A DNA stretch of 64,000 nt from DASZVP01 sp035546935. Lineage in GTDB: Bacteria; Patescibacteriota; Saccharimonadia; Saccharimonadales; UBA4665. The position numbers and the translations under genes are program-made. The notes beneath the pieces are model-generated. The model was not told the DNA's origin, searched no databases, and was given only the letters and a program-made list of their open reading frames with translations. Position 1 is the first letter of the stretch. Every line of letters begins with the position of its first letter. Of the stretch, positions 24,018 through 32,607 are shown piece by piece. The DNA lies in NCBI GenBank assembly GCA_035546935.1, contig DASZVP010000002.1, positions 1 through 64,000 on the forward strand. Reading direction: 5' to 3'.

Positions 24018-25052
24018 TCAAGCGCCGTGCGACGCGTTGCGGGCATCAACCTTACGTTCATGAGCCATATTATCGAATACCTCCAGCAGTAAAGGCGTAT
24101 ACTGGCTGTCGACTTCTGCCAGGGCTGCCCGATATGGCTTATAAAGATGTCGTTCGTACTGCTTAAACTTTGCTGCCTCATTTTTGGGGCGTTGACTTTT
24201 GGGCATCAACCCGAAGATAAAGACATCGATTGATTCGCAAATACTCCTGAAATCGATGCTCATTAGCTGTGTCAGCCGCTTTACGCAGCGGGCACGCTCT
24301 TCGTCATTTTTCGTGGTCAAGCCACTTTCGGCTAGAGCCAGAGCGCTAATGGTATATTCCGGATCTGTTATGGCCCGCTCACCGCGATCGCCAAAAGCCA
24401 CGTTCTTAAATTCCAGGTCGCCGTGAAACAGCAAATTGCTGTGTAAAAGCACTGCGGTGTCGATTGCATAGCCAAGTTGGGCCCAACCCTCTTCAAGCTC
24501 CATCTCCTCCCATTCAACAATATCCATTGTTTGCACCGGGCCATCAAACTGGGTGAGCAGGTGGTCATGCGTGCCTTTAGTTGTAATCAACACCCCCGAC
24601 GGCACGAAAGTTGGAATGCCTAGTCGCTTCATGTATTGCAGCATGGCCAACTCCCCCAGGAGCTGGCTGCGATCTTTAAGTTCTATGGGCTTAACAGCAA
24701 CCTGGGGCGCTGCCTCATGGGCCATCTCCTCAAACCAGGTCAGCAAGAGTTTTCCAAAAAAAACATGATGATGTGAATTTTCTCGTCCCAGACGATTGCC
24801 GGGCTGCGTCATAAAGGCCACGCCATCCGGGTTGGCAGCTGTCATGGCTTTTTCAACATCCAGAGCCGCCGGGTCTAAAAACAGACCGGAAACCAGCCCC
24901 ATATTGATACGGTTAGGCTGACCGTTGTGCTCAATTTGCCCCGTCAGGTCAGGCAAAGGATAGACAACCTGGCTGCGTACAACCGTCAAAGCCTCCTGAA
25001 AATTATTAATTGCCTGCTGGGTTAGCGATGGGTCAAGATTGGGCTCGAGCAT
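24018..25052 (-). CDS. APH/protein-kinase-like phosphotransferase
   Basis: A 344-residue protein with a kinase fold of the aminoglycoside-phosphotransferase type. A candidate ATP-anchoring lysine lies at K121 (VAVKP), with an acidic helix partner in LLGELAMLQ. The catalytic loop HGDLEFKN (210-217) has the Asp and Asn of the Brenner motif, and DPE (230-232) stands in for the metal-binding DFG/DxE. The substrate is unknown; nothing points to an antibiotic. The start overlaps the end of the upstream gene by 20 bases, so the two form a unit. It lies beyond the groESL operator, same strand, and its stop is 37 bases from the CIRCE element. Confidence 0.65.
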   Translation of the reverse strand: MLEPNLDPSLTQQAINNFQEALTVVRSQVVYPLPDLTGQIEHNGQPNRINMGLVSGLFLDPAALDVEKAMTAANPDGVAFMTQPGNRLGRENSHHHVFFGKLLLTWFEEMAHEAAPQVAVKPIELKDRSQLLGELAMLQYMKRLGIPTFVPSGVLITTKGTHDHLLTQFDGPVQTMDIVEWEEMELEEGWAQLGYAIDTAVLLHSNLLFHGDLEFKNVAFGDRGERAITDPEYTISALALAESGLTTKNDEERARCVKRLTQLMSIDFRSICESIDVFIFGLMPKSQRPKNEAAKFKQYERHLYKPYRAALAEVDSQYTPLLLEVFDNMAHERKVDARNASHGA

Positions 25053-25674
25053 CTTCCCATCCTGAATGTGTTAAAGCAATCAGCCCCCTAGCTTGGATAT
25101 CTGAAAAATAGCCAGATTTTTCTAGCTCGACGTGCACCGTACTAAGTACCCGCTCCTCGCTGCGGCCATGGCTTAATTCATACGGCGGTATCAGGGCAAT
25201 TTTACCCCCATAGTTTTCATCTTCATCCAGAGTAAAAGCCAGGCTTTCCAAGAGCGACCGGTCCGACACGGCGCCCGGCACGCCGACACCGGCCTGTTCC
25301 AGCTGGCCAAACACCTGGCCCATTTTAAAGAAAATCTCGCCATAACTGCCTATATCGCGGGCCACAAAGCGCAAAACGCTTTTCAGCGTGCGGGAAGCTT
25401 CCGGGACCACAATCCACATGTCTGTATCCCTGTAGATGGCAGAGAAAACCGGCAGGCGCAGCTCCATCAACTCCTCATGCGAACGGGCTGTGCTAAAACC
25501 ATCTGATAAACCGGTCATTGGCACGGCAATAATCCGGCTGTCCATACCCATGCTATAAAATTCTCTTAAGCCAAGGCGGGCCGCATAACCACCGGCCAGC
25601 ATCCGCCGGTTAGAATCAACCGGCATTCGTTCGAGTCCACTGCCACCGCCCGCAAATCTCTCATGAGTGCTCAT
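25033..25674 (-). CDS. Hypothetical protein coupled to the kinase-like gene
   Basis: A 213-residue soluble protein I do not recognise. It has no signal or membrane helix. The C-terminal half (DRSLLESLAFTLDED...KIALIPPYELSHG) has the rough spacing of a kinase C-lobe (catalytic loop, then a DxE-like strand) but without His-Gly-Asp or the metal Asp, so it could be a degenerate pseudokinase partner of the downstream gene; this is weak inference. The two genes overlap by 20 bases. It is divergent from the amidinotransferase-fold gene at 25752. Confidence 0.6.
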   Translation of the reverse strand: MSTHERFAGGGSGLERMPVDSNRRMLAGGYAARLGLREFYSMGMDSRIIAVPMTGLSDGFSTARSHEELMELRLPVFSAIYRDTDMWIVVPEASRTLKSVLRFVARDIGSYGEIFFKMGQVFGQLEQAGVGVPGAVSDRSLLESLAFTLDEDENYGGKIALIPPYELSHGRSEERVLSTVHVELEKSGYFSDIQARGLIALTHSGWEDARAQS

Positions 25675-25737
25675 TATTAATGATATCTTAACATATTTAC
25701 ATCAGTTTTTCAACGCCATAACAGCTTAGCAGCCTTG

Positions 25738-25743
25738 TATAAT
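25738..25743 (+). promoter_or_regulatory. -10 box of the amidinotransferase-fold gene
   Basis: A perfect TATAAT ends eight bases before the ATG at 25752, with no Shine-Dalgarno sequence. This spacing places the transcription start at or next to the start codon. The -35 region is poor. Confidence 0.6.
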
Positions 25744-25751
25744 GGGCTGGT

Positions 25752-26606
25752 ATGCCCAGTCTCAACTCCACTGTTTTAATGTCCGGCGCCGACTACTTCG
25801 ACGTCGTCGACCTCAACCCGCATTCACACAAAATAACGGGGGTGGATCGCCAGCGCGCCATGGCCGAACATGCCGCCATCCGCCAAGCCTTTGAGGCAGC
25901 CGGTATCCGGGTTATTAAGGTCGATCCGCCCGCCGACTGCCAGGACGGCATTTTCACTGCCAACTGGGGTTTAAACCGCGGCAACAGGGTCGTTTTATCC
26001 AACCTGCCCGGCCCGCGAAAAGGCGAAGAACCCTACGCCAAAGAGGTATTAAAAAACCTCGGTAAAGAGTTTGTCGAGGCTCCCTACCGTTTCAGCGGCC
26101 AGGGCGATGCCTTGCCCTGCGGCAATTATCTGTTCGTCGGCAGCAATTACCGCACCGACCCCCGCATGCATCAATTCCTGGCCGACCAGTTCGGCTACGA
26201 AGTAATTAGTGTCACAGCCGTCCCCGAGCTGGACTCCAACGGTCAGCCCGTTACCAACGCTCTATCCGGCTGGCCGGACAGCTTCTTTTACGACCTCGAC
26301 CTAGCTATCGCCATCCTACGAGATGACCTCATTGCCTGGTGTCCCGAAGCGCTCACCCCTGATAGTCAGGTCAAAATCCGCCAGCTGCCCATAGAAAAAA
26401 TCGAGGTCAGCCTGGACGAAGCCACCAAAGGCTTCGCCTGCAACCTCGTTTCGACCGGCGAAACTGTCATCATGTCCGCCCACGCCCCTGAACTACAAAA
26501 AAACATCGAAGCTGAAGGTCTCAAAACCATCACGCCCAATGTCAGCGAACTAGGCAAAGGCGGCGGCTACATCCGCTGCACCAGCCTCACCCTTAGTAAT
26601 AATTAA
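25752..26606 (+). CDS. Amidinotransferase/arginine-deiminase-fold protein (GME superfamily)
   Basis: Relatives hydrolyse or transfer guanidino groups (DDAH, arginine deiminase, amidinotransferase). Seen here: QDGIFTANWGL (D65), the GQGDAL block (116-121), and the catalytic cysteine C276 in GGGYIRCTSL. The conserved catalytic histidine of FYHLD is replaced by aspartate (FYDLD, D181). The fold and nucleophile are therefore present but the general base is changed, so the reaction may differ or be lost. The 284-residue length fits DDAH-type members. It converges with the phosphoribosyltransferase gene with a four-base stop overlap. Likely leaderless. Confidence 0.75.
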   Translation: MPSLNSTVLMSGADYFDVVDLNPHSHKITGVDRQRAMAEHAAIRQAFEAAGIRVIKVDPPADCQDGIFTANWGLNRGNRVVLSNLPGPRKGEEPYAKEVLKNLGKEFVEAPYRFSGQGDALPCGNYLFVGSNYRTDPRMHQFLADQFGYEVISVTAVPELDSNGQPVTNALSGWPDSFFYDLDLAIAILRDDLIAWCPEALTPDSQVKIRQLPIEKIEVSLDEATKGFACNLVSTGETVIMSAHAPELQKNIEAEGLKTITPNVSELGKGGGYIRCTSLTLSNN

Positions 26607-27661
26607 GCCGACCGACGACGGTCGTCAGTTACAGGCACGCTCGAACGGCGTCGATTATTGGCGTTCTTAACAATGGCGTTGAGCTTTTGTTTGCGCTTCA
26701 GGAAAGCGTCCCAACGCTTGAGGCCGTTCAAAGCCGTAGCTCTCAGTTCATAATCCGGATCATCAATTCGCTCGCCAGAAGGTACTATCAGAACATTTTT
26801 GTCGTGTGCCAGCTTTTTCAATTCCTGACGCAATTTAAGGGCGCCTTCATCGGATTTCGCCAACCGCGTGCTCAGAAAATGGCCGCCCAACCTCTGTGTG
26901 ATACTTGGTGATTTTTGCGATCTGTAGGGTTCTCGATTACCCACACCACGACCGTACTCTGAGCCACTGACATACCACACCGGCAAATCGGCATTGGCCC
27001 AGGTTGGGCCTAACATTGTTACTCCGCTCATCCAGTAGGTACCGGCAATTTTAGCTGTTGGGAAGGCTCGACCAAAAAAGGCTTTGGCGTAATCAAGCGT
27101 TCTGCCCGTTGTCATACACTCATCCACGATCAATACTGTTTTACCGTCCAGCTGGGCAGGAGCCGTATCTATTTCTTCTGTTAGCCCATTTTTCTTGTCG
27201 CGAACGTCAACAAATATTGAACGCAGGCTACGAATAATGTTCTTGTCCACCCGATCAACTTCGACTGTGCCAACACCCATGGGGTCGACTTTGTTCACCC
27301 ACTGTTCACGGTCAATATTTACAAACCGGAACTCTGGCATCTTGGGCGGCTCTTCACCGGGTGATGGCGCTAAACGGTCCCACAATTCTTTAGTAAGCCA
27401 CGCCAACGGACGAGCTGACTTGTCCAGCCAAACCACATAATCTGGCTTCTGGCGCGATGTTTCGCCGGTAACGGGATCTGTCACCACTACACCGTTTGTC
27501 ATCTCATAAATAAGCTTGTCGGTGTTTTGGATATACTCTGTGCGCAGCTCTTCGTCAGGCTTAAAGGTACCGTCAGTTCGATTGTGACCAACCAACATCT
27601 CATAGCCGCCGTGTTCACGGCGGAAATCAGCAATACTTTGGCCAGGGCGAACTTCGGTCAT
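26603..27661 (-). CDS. Phosphoribosyltransferase-domain protein
   Basis: 352 residues. The centre holds a type I PRPP-binding loop, VLIVDECMTTGRTL (about residues 174-187), preceded by the TVEVDRVDKN...RSIFVD strand region and followed by helices typical of the PRTase fold. The C-terminal part is basic and rich in Arg/Lys (RKQKLNAIVKNANNRRRSS). The base or acceptor is not identifiable, and the N-terminal 100 residues match nothing I recognise. It has a strong promoter (27671-27699) whose -10 lies nine bases before the ATG, implying a leaderless transcript. Confidence 0.7.
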   Translation of the reverse strand: MTEVRPGQSIADFRREHGGYEMLVGHNRTDGTFKPDEELRTEYIQNTDKLIYEMTNGVVVTDPVTGETSRQKPDYVVWLDKSARPLAWLTKELWDRLAPSPGEEPPKMPEFRFVNIDREQWVNKVDPMGVGTVEVDRVDKNIIRSLRSIFVDVRDKKNGLTEEIDTAPAQLDGKTVLIVDECMTTGRTLDYAKAFFGRAFPTAKIAGTYWMSGVTMLGPTWANADLPVWYVSGSEYGRGVGNREPYRSQKSPSITQRLGGHFLSTRLAKSDEGALKLRQELKKLAHDKNVLIVPSGERIDDPDYELRATALNGLKRWDAFLKRKQKLNAIVKNANNRRRSSVPVTDDRRRSA

Positions 27662-27670
27662 GGCACTTTT

Positions 27671-27699
27671 ATTATATCACGTTAGCTCTATTTTTGCAA
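27671..27699 (-). promoter_or_regulatory. Promoter of the phosphoribosyltransferase gene
   Basis: On minus: TTGCAA (27694-27699), a 17-base spacer and TATAAT (27671-27676), then nine bases to the ATG at 27661. With both boxes near consensus, the start codon should be close to the transcript's first base. Confidence 0.75.
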
Positions 27700-27736
27700 C
27701 GGTTCGACGGTGCTATTTATATTGTAGCGCCTCTGT

Positions 27737-29029
27737 CTAGTGCCGCAGTGCCTTCCGGGCCTCGCCAATCTCGTCCCAGGGATGCTCGCCGTCGGCGCGC
27801 TCAATGGTTTTTTCGTGGCCCTTTCCCAAAAGTAACACCGTGTCACCTTTCTTGGCCCGCCCTAGGGCAAACTTAATTGCCTCCGGCCGTGAGTGCACTA
27901 AGAACAAGTCTCTTTCACGCTTTTTGCCGGCCTTTTCCGTGCCGGCCGCGATTTCATTCATAATCTCCACGCCATCGATATCGCGGTCGTCCTCTTCGGT
28001 GATCACGACTTCGTCGGCAAAACGGCCGGCCAATTCACCCTGCACTGCCCGTTTAGCCTCGTCGCGGCGCCCGGCCGAGCCAAACATCACAATCAGCTTG
28101 CCCTTCACCACCGGCCGCATATCCTTAAACAGCTTTTCAAAGCTGTCCGGCGTGTGGGCATAGTCCACAATCACGCTAAACGGCTGGCCCTCATCAATCG
28201 TCGTCATACGACCTTCCACGCCTTTCAGCGCTGCAATGCCCTTTTCGATTTGAGCTCGCGTCAGCCCCAGCGCCCGGCCCACACAGACCGCCGCCAGCGC
28301 GTTGGACACATAAAAACCGCCCGGGATATTGCAGTGAATCTGATAATGATCTTCACCCGACACTGCCACAAAATCGCTGCCCGTAGGTGTTAATTTCACC
28401 TTTGTGGCCCGCACATCGCCCCGCTCCAGCCCATACAACATGGGGTGCGGCGTGGTATGCGCAAAATATTCACCATTCGGATCATCGGCATTGGCAATGC
28501 CCACACCCAAGCCGGCATGATTACGCGCTACGCGCTTAAACAGCAGTCGTTTGGCCTCCACGTAGCGCTCAAAGGTCTTGTGATAATCGAGGTGTTCGTG
28601 AGTAATATTCGTCAGCACAGCCACCGAATACGGCACAAAAGCCACGCGGTGCTGCGCTAGACCCTGGCTGGTGGTCTCCAGCACTAACCAGTCAATATTC
28701 TGCTTGCGCATCCACTTCAGCCGCCGAATCAGCTCCGGTACCGGCACATTTGTGTAGTGTTGCACCTGGTTCTTAATGTCGTCGTTGACGCCGTAAGCTA
28801 CAGTGGTCATAAGACCAGTTCTCAGGCCAGCGTCACTGAGCATTTTGTGGATCAAAAAGGCCGTCGAGGTCTTACCATTAGTACCCGTAACACCTATAAC
28901 ACGCATACCACGCGCCGGAAAACCCGCCGCAGCGTGCCGCAAAAAAGCTTCTACCAGGTGCCCTGTCGGCTCAATGAGCTCAAACAAGCCACGTGGAATA
29001 AGTTTCTTAACCAGTTTCCTCACACTCAT
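27737..29029 (-). CDS. murE: MurE-type UDP-MurNAc-tripeptide ligase without N-terminal domain
   Basis: Adds the third amino acid to UDP-MurNAc-L-Ala-D-Glu in peptidoglycan synthesis. The ATP loop GTNGKTS is at 49-55, then LVLETTSQGL, THEHLDYH and the carbamylated-lysine region, and IVDYAHTPDSF leads into the C-terminal domain. At 430 residues it lacks most of the roughly 90-residue N-terminal UDP-binding domain usual in MurE. The third-residue specificity region reads TEEDDRDIDG rather than the DNPR motif of diaminopimelate-adding enzymes, so the amino acid added is uncertain. TATACT lies eight bases before the ATG. Confidence 0.85.
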   Translation of the reverse strand: MSVRKLVKKLIPRGLFELIEPTGHLVEAFLRHAAAGFPARGMRVIGVTGTNGKTSTAFLIHKMLSDAGLRTGLMTTVAYGVNDDIKNQVQHYTNVPVPELIRRLKWMRKQNIDWLVLETTSQGLAQHRVAFVPYSVAVLTNITHEHLDYHKTFERYVEAKRLLFKRVARNHAGLGVGIANADDPNGEYFAHTTPHPMLYGLERGDVRATKVKLTPTGSDFVAVSGEDHYQIHCNIPGGFYVSNALAAVCVGRALGLTRAQIEKGIAALKGVEGRMTTIDEGQPFSVIVDYAHTPDSFEKLFKDMRPVVKGKLIVMFGSAGRRDEAKRAVQGELAGRFADEVVITEEDDRDIDGVEIMNEIAAGTEKAGKKRERDLFLVHSRPEAIKFALGRAKKGDTVLLLGKGHEKTIERADGEHPWDEIGEARKALRH

Positions 29030-29045
29030 TAAAAGTAAGTATAGC

Positions 29046-29351
29046 TTACTTTACGGAGTCAGCGGTCGGCTTCAGCTCTTCAGCAATGTCCAAGATCAGA
29101 GCTTCCATCATTTCGGCATAGTTTGGCAGCTGGCTCTCGATCCAGTCCATAACTTCTTCATCTGACTTGCCGGCTTGGCGCATCTGATCAGCCTGAGCAT
29201 ACTGCTCATCACTAAGTAGTTCCGGCAAAGCCGTTGCTAAGCGCTCGTTAGCCAACAGTTCAATTTTAGCCACAATTACATCCTGCTTTTCAGGCTCTAG
29301 ATCGCCCAGATTTAGCATTTTGAGAACTTGTTGCTTGAGGTCGTTTTTCAT
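29046..29351 (-). CDS. Small helical conserved-type protein, unknown function
   Basis: A 101-residue acidic protein predicted as four or five helices (DLKQQVLKMLNLGDLEPEKQDVIVAKIELLANERLATALPELL split over helices). It resembles small helical proteins often annotated DUF5663 in Patescibacteria; this is from memory and unverified. No signal or membrane segment. AAGG precedes the ATG. It lies between the His-rich membrane protein gene and murE on the same strand and could be cotranscribed with the former. Confidence 0.6.
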   Translation of the reverse strand: MKNDLKQQVLKMLNLGDLEPEKQDVIVAKIELLANERLATALPELLSDEQYAQADQMRQAGKSDEEVMDWIESQLPNYAEMMEALILDIAEELKPTADSVK

Positions 29352-29392
29352 TTTTTTGCCTTTTTTGTTTAGAGGTTTATTTTAGTTTAGCA

Positions 29393-31195
29393 CTAGCTAG
29401 CCAGTGACTCCATGTAGCGGTTGAAAGCTTCCTGCTGAGCCACGTTCAAAGCGTGGTTGCCGTTGTAGACCTGAAGGGTCTTACCGACGTTAACCAGGTG
29501 ATAGTGAGTACCTTTTGTGGCGTTAGCAGATTTAATAGCGTGGTGAATGGTATCCCATTCATGACCAGGCGTCATGTGGTGAGCCACGGTCCATGGGTAG
29601 GCGTTCGGGTTGATCTTTTCAGCGTGAGCTGCGTGGCCCAGGCCGTTGTGACCGCCGTGAGCACCATGGGCGCCGTGACCACCATGAACGGTGTTAGCGG
29701 CGTGACCGTTAGCAGCGTGGTTGGGGTCAGCAGCAGTAGCGTGTGAGCCACCACCATCGAAGTGAACACGAGTGAAGCCGAAGGTGGCGCCAGCCACAGC
29801 GGCACCCACACGGCCAGCCAAGCGGCGGCGGCGCATGTTGTCTTCCACACGGTTAGTGTTACCGCGTTCCACAAACTCAGTGTGGTCAATAACAGCATCT
29901 TCGGTGCGGACAGCGCGGTTACGGAAGCGAGCCTCACGATTGGCAGCAGACTCAGTAAGCTGCTCGATGCCTTGTTCGGTTGAGGCAAAGCCGGCATTAG
30001 CAGTCTTAGCAATCTTGTGGCCAGCCTTACGGCCGCCATAAGCGGTGCCGATACCAGCAGCAGTAGACAGAAGACCGCCAAGGCCTAGGCCAGCGGCAGC
30101 CAAGCCACCAGTTACACCGATGGCGGCAGCCGGAATGGCAACCATCATGAACTTGCCAAAGCGACCTCGCCTGAACCATTGCTCAGCAACCCAGCCCTTG
30201 ATGCCAGGAGCACGTTCAGCAGCAAATTGCTCCTGTTGGGCGCGTCGGATGCGTCGTTCAATAGCGCGTAAGTCATCGAGTTGAGCATTGACTAGTGTTT
30301 CGCGGATGTTTAGAGGTTCGCCAGCTTCGACGCGGCGGCTCTGAATAAGTGTGGCCAGGTTAGCAAATTGTTCACGGTGAGCCGCACGAGCTTCTTGCAC
30401 ACGACGGTCAAGAGCTTGTGAGCGACTCAATTCTGAGGCGCCACGGAAGAAACGCTGCATGAGCTTCTTCCAGCGGCCACCACCGATTCGGCCTAGGTGA
30501 CCATTGCGCATTTCTGCACAAAGACGCACATACTCTTCACGGCTATCCCAGAGATCATTCTCGGCGTATGCGAGGTCTAAATCTACATCATCAGGACCGT
30601 CTTCACCGCCATCGCCGGGGTCTTCAGGGCCGTTACCATTGCCGCCATTACCACCGCCGTTACCGGGATCGTTAGGATCGTCGTTGGGGCCGTTGCTACC
30701 ACCATCGTTACCTTCACCTGGGTCTTCTGGTTGTTCGGGCTGGCGGTTGCGGCGGGCAGCAATGCTAGGACCATCGCCTTCGCCATCACCAGCGCCGTTT
30801 TCGGCGTTTTCTAGCAGAGTGTAATAATAGGCAGCTTCCTCGCCAGTAGCTTGGCCAGTTTTAACGCGCATCTCTAGGCGGGCAAAGCCGCGCATCTTTT
30901 CACGGCGGGCAGCAGCCTCTTGGGCTGCCTTTTCCTCTTTAATTTTGCCTTTTACGGTCTTGCCGGCGTGGGCTTCAGCAGCATTTTCTGCTAGCCACAT
31001 GTCATAAGCAATGTCCTCGGCTGTGATGCCGTTTTTGCTGGGCTTGGCGCCGGTCTCGTGAGGAGTGGTGTCGACGCGCATTTTCCAGTCAGCGTGCTGA
31101 CGGACTTGTTCCTGCGCACTTAAATCACCAAAGTCCGGCGTACGAGGTTGCTCGACTGGTGGGGTTACTGGTTGAAATGGTGCTTGTTCGGTCAT
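29393..31195 (-). CDS. Large membrane protein with Gly/Asn linker and His-rich segment
   Basis: 600 residues, family not recognised. Layout: a charged, Ala/Glu-rich helical N-terminus (1-140), a low-complexity Gly/Asn/Pro/Asp linker (about 145-205), a helical region (210-330), a hydrophobic Ala/Gly segment (about 345-385) likely to span the membrane, a basic region, and a stretch with roughly fifteen histidines in 45 residues (HGGHGAHGAHGGHNGLGHAAH), then a compact C-terminal domain (YPWTVAHHMTPGHEWDTIHHAI...). The His-rich stretch may bind metal ions. A strong promoter lies at 31244-31272 and AAGGA precedes the ATG. Confidence 0.7.
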   Translation of the reverse strand: MTEQAPFQPVTPPVEQPRTPDFGDLSAQEQVRQHADWKMRVDTTPHETGAKPSKNGITAEDIAYDMWLAENAAEAHAGKTVKGKIKEEKAAQEAAARREKMRGFARLEMRVKTGQATGEEAAYYYTLLENAENGAGDGEGDGPSIAARRNRQPEQPEDPGEGNDGGSNGPNDDPNDPGNGGGNGGNGNGPEDPGDGGEDGPDDVDLDLAYAENDLWDSREEYVRLCAEMRNGHLGRIGGGRWKKLMQRFFRGASELSRSQALDRRVQEARAAHREQFANLATLIQSRRVEAGEPLNIRETLVNAQLDDLRAIERRIRRAQQEQFAAERAPGIKGWVAEQWFRRGRFGKFMMVAIPAAAIGVTGGLAAAGLGLGGLLSTAAGIGTAYGGRKAGHKIAKTANAGFASTEQGIEQLTESAANREARFRNRAVRTEDAVIDHTEFVERGNTNRVEDNMRRRRLAGRVGAAVAGATFGFTRVHFDGGGSHATAADPNHAANGHAANTVHGGHGAHGAHGGHNGLGHAAHAEKINPNAYPWTVAHHMTPGHEWDTIHHAIKSANATKGTHYHLVNVGKTLQVYNGNHALNVAQQEAFNRYMESLAS

Positions 31196-31243
31196 AGTTA
31201 TGGGTCCTTGTTATTTTTTGTTTTTTGTTTGACTCTGGGCCCT

Positions 31244-31272
31244 ATATTAACAAACTTATGGTTTTTTGTCAA
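31244..31272 (-). promoter_or_regulatory. Promoter of the His-rich membrane protein gene
   Basis: On minus: consensus TTGACA (31267-31272), a 17-base spacer and TAATAT (31244-31249). A leader of about 40 AT-rich bases carries an AAGGA site before the ATG at 31195. Confidence 0.75.
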
Positions 31273-31331
31273 CTCTAATGTAACTAATTTGTATTTATTG
31301 CAACTATAGCGATTGCTGATGTTTTGCTAGT

Positions 31332-32399
31332 ATGGTGAGGATGAATATCCTGGGTATTGAAACCAGTTGTGATGAGACCGCCGCCGCCGTTGTCGAAGAC
31401 GGGCGACGCTTGCTCAGCAATGTCGTGGCCTCCAGCATGGACCTGCACAAGCCCTACGGCGGCGTCGTACCGGAGATTGCGGCGCGCAGCCATATTGAAG
31501 TGATATTGCCAGTGATAACAGAGGCGCTGGAGCAAGCTGGCTGCGGCTGGGACGACATTGACGGCCTAGCCGTAACCTACGGTGCCGGCCTGGGCGGTTC
31601 CCTGCTGATAGGTGTTTTGACAGCCCGGACTTTGGCCGAAGCGTTTGGCAAACCACTGTACGGTGCCAATCATGTACTGGGTCATGTTTATGCTAACTTT
31701 TTGACCGAATCAGCGTTGGATGGCTACCGGATGCCAGCTGTGGCGCCAGAATTCCCGTTGCTAGCGATTATTGTCAGCGGCGGACACAGTCAGCTAGTGC
31801 TGTTTCGCGATCATTTTGATTATGCGCTGCTGGGCCGCACCCAGGATGATGCGATCGGCGAGGCCTTTGATAAGGTGGCCAAGATTTTAGGACTGCCCTA
31901 CCCCGGCGGCCCGTCGGTCTCAGCTGCGGCCTTGAACGGCAACGCCAACGCATTTGAACTCCCCAAAGCCAAGATGCCGGGTTATGACTTTAGCTTTAGC
32001 GGCTTGAAAACGGCCGTTCTGCGCTTGGCGCAGGCATTAGTTGGGGAAAGTTACGATTTTCCCTCCTCCAAGCTGCCAGGGCGCCTCTCTGACGCTCAGA
32101 AGGCCGACATTGCGGCCAGTTTCCAGCGTGTGGCGATTGAAACGATCGTTGATAAGGCTCGGCACGCATGTGAGGAGTTTGGCCCGAAAAGCGTGGTCAT
32201 AGCTGGTGGTGTGGCAGCTAATCAGGAGTTGCGGGCGCAGCTGAGCGCTGCCCTGCCCGTGTCAATTGACTTCCCTGACCTGAAGTTATGTACGGACAAC
32301 GGCGCGATGATTGCCACCTTGGGCTGCTTTATGGCGCAAACTGGCCAACCGACGGCCGACCCGCAGACTCTAGCAATTGAGCCGAATTTATCGATGTAG
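31332..32399 (+). CDS. tsaD: tRNA N6-threonylcarbamoyladenosine synthase TsaD
   Basis: Transfers threonylcarbamoyl to A37 of ANN-decoding tRNAs, with TsaB/TsaE. The opening NILGIETSCDETAAAV matches the family start, the iron-binding HxxxH is seen in NHVLGHVYA, and the ASKHA phosphate loops (IIVSGGHSQLV, YPGGPSVS, FSFSGLKTAV, VIAGGVAANQELR) are intact. Length 355. An ATG at 31341 is an alternative that matches the usual N-terminus, but the only SD-like bases abut it, so either start is possible. It converges with the next small gene. Confidence 0.95.
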   Translation: MVRMNILGIETSCDETAAAVVEDGRRLLSNVVASSMDLHKPYGGVVPEIAARSHIEVILPVITEALEQAGCGWDDIDGLAVTYGAGLGGSLLIGVLTARTLAEAFGKPLYGANHVLGHVYANFLTESALDGYRMPAVAPEFPLLAIIVSGGHSQLVLFRDHFDYALLGRTQDDAIGEAFDKVAKILGLPYPGGPSVSAAALNGNANAFELPKAKMPGYDFSFSGLKTAVLRLAQALVGESYDFPSSKLPGRLSDAQKADIAASFQRVAIETIVDKARHACEEFGPKSVVIAGGVAANQELRAQLSAALPVSIDFPDLKLCTDNGAMIATLGCFMAQTGQPTADPQTLAIEPNLSM

Positions 32400-32400
32400 C

Positions 32401-32607
32401 TCAGGCTGCTTCAGCGCGGGTGTAGGTGCCAACTTTGGATAAAACAACACCGTGCCGGCGAATGATCATAAGGCGTTCAGGGACTGGTGAGCCGGTGTAG
32501 TGGCGTTCAGGGTCAGCCTGTTTGCGACGAGCGTCAGCAGTTTGGTCTCGCAGTATTGCTTCTGCCCCATTATGGTGTTGATGGACAAGGTAAGTTACCA
32601 ATCTCAC
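32401..32607 (-). CDS. Small hypothetical protein coupled to the upstream gene
   Basis: 68 residues starting at a GTG that overlaps the upstream gene's TGA (GTGA), the main argument that it is real. Basic, no membrane segment, no recognised motif. It ends one base after tsaD's stop on the opposite strand, so it fills the gap exactly. Function unknown. Confidence 0.5.
   Translation of the reverse strand: MRLVTYLVHQHHNGAEAILRDQTADARRKQADPERHYTGSPVPERLMIIRRHGVVLSKVGTYTRAEAA

Noticed and set aside
24018..25052. An aminoglycoside resistance gene
   Set aside because: Only the general APH-type catalytic loop is shared; the N-terminal region and length do not match known resistance enzymes, and the neighbours give no such context.
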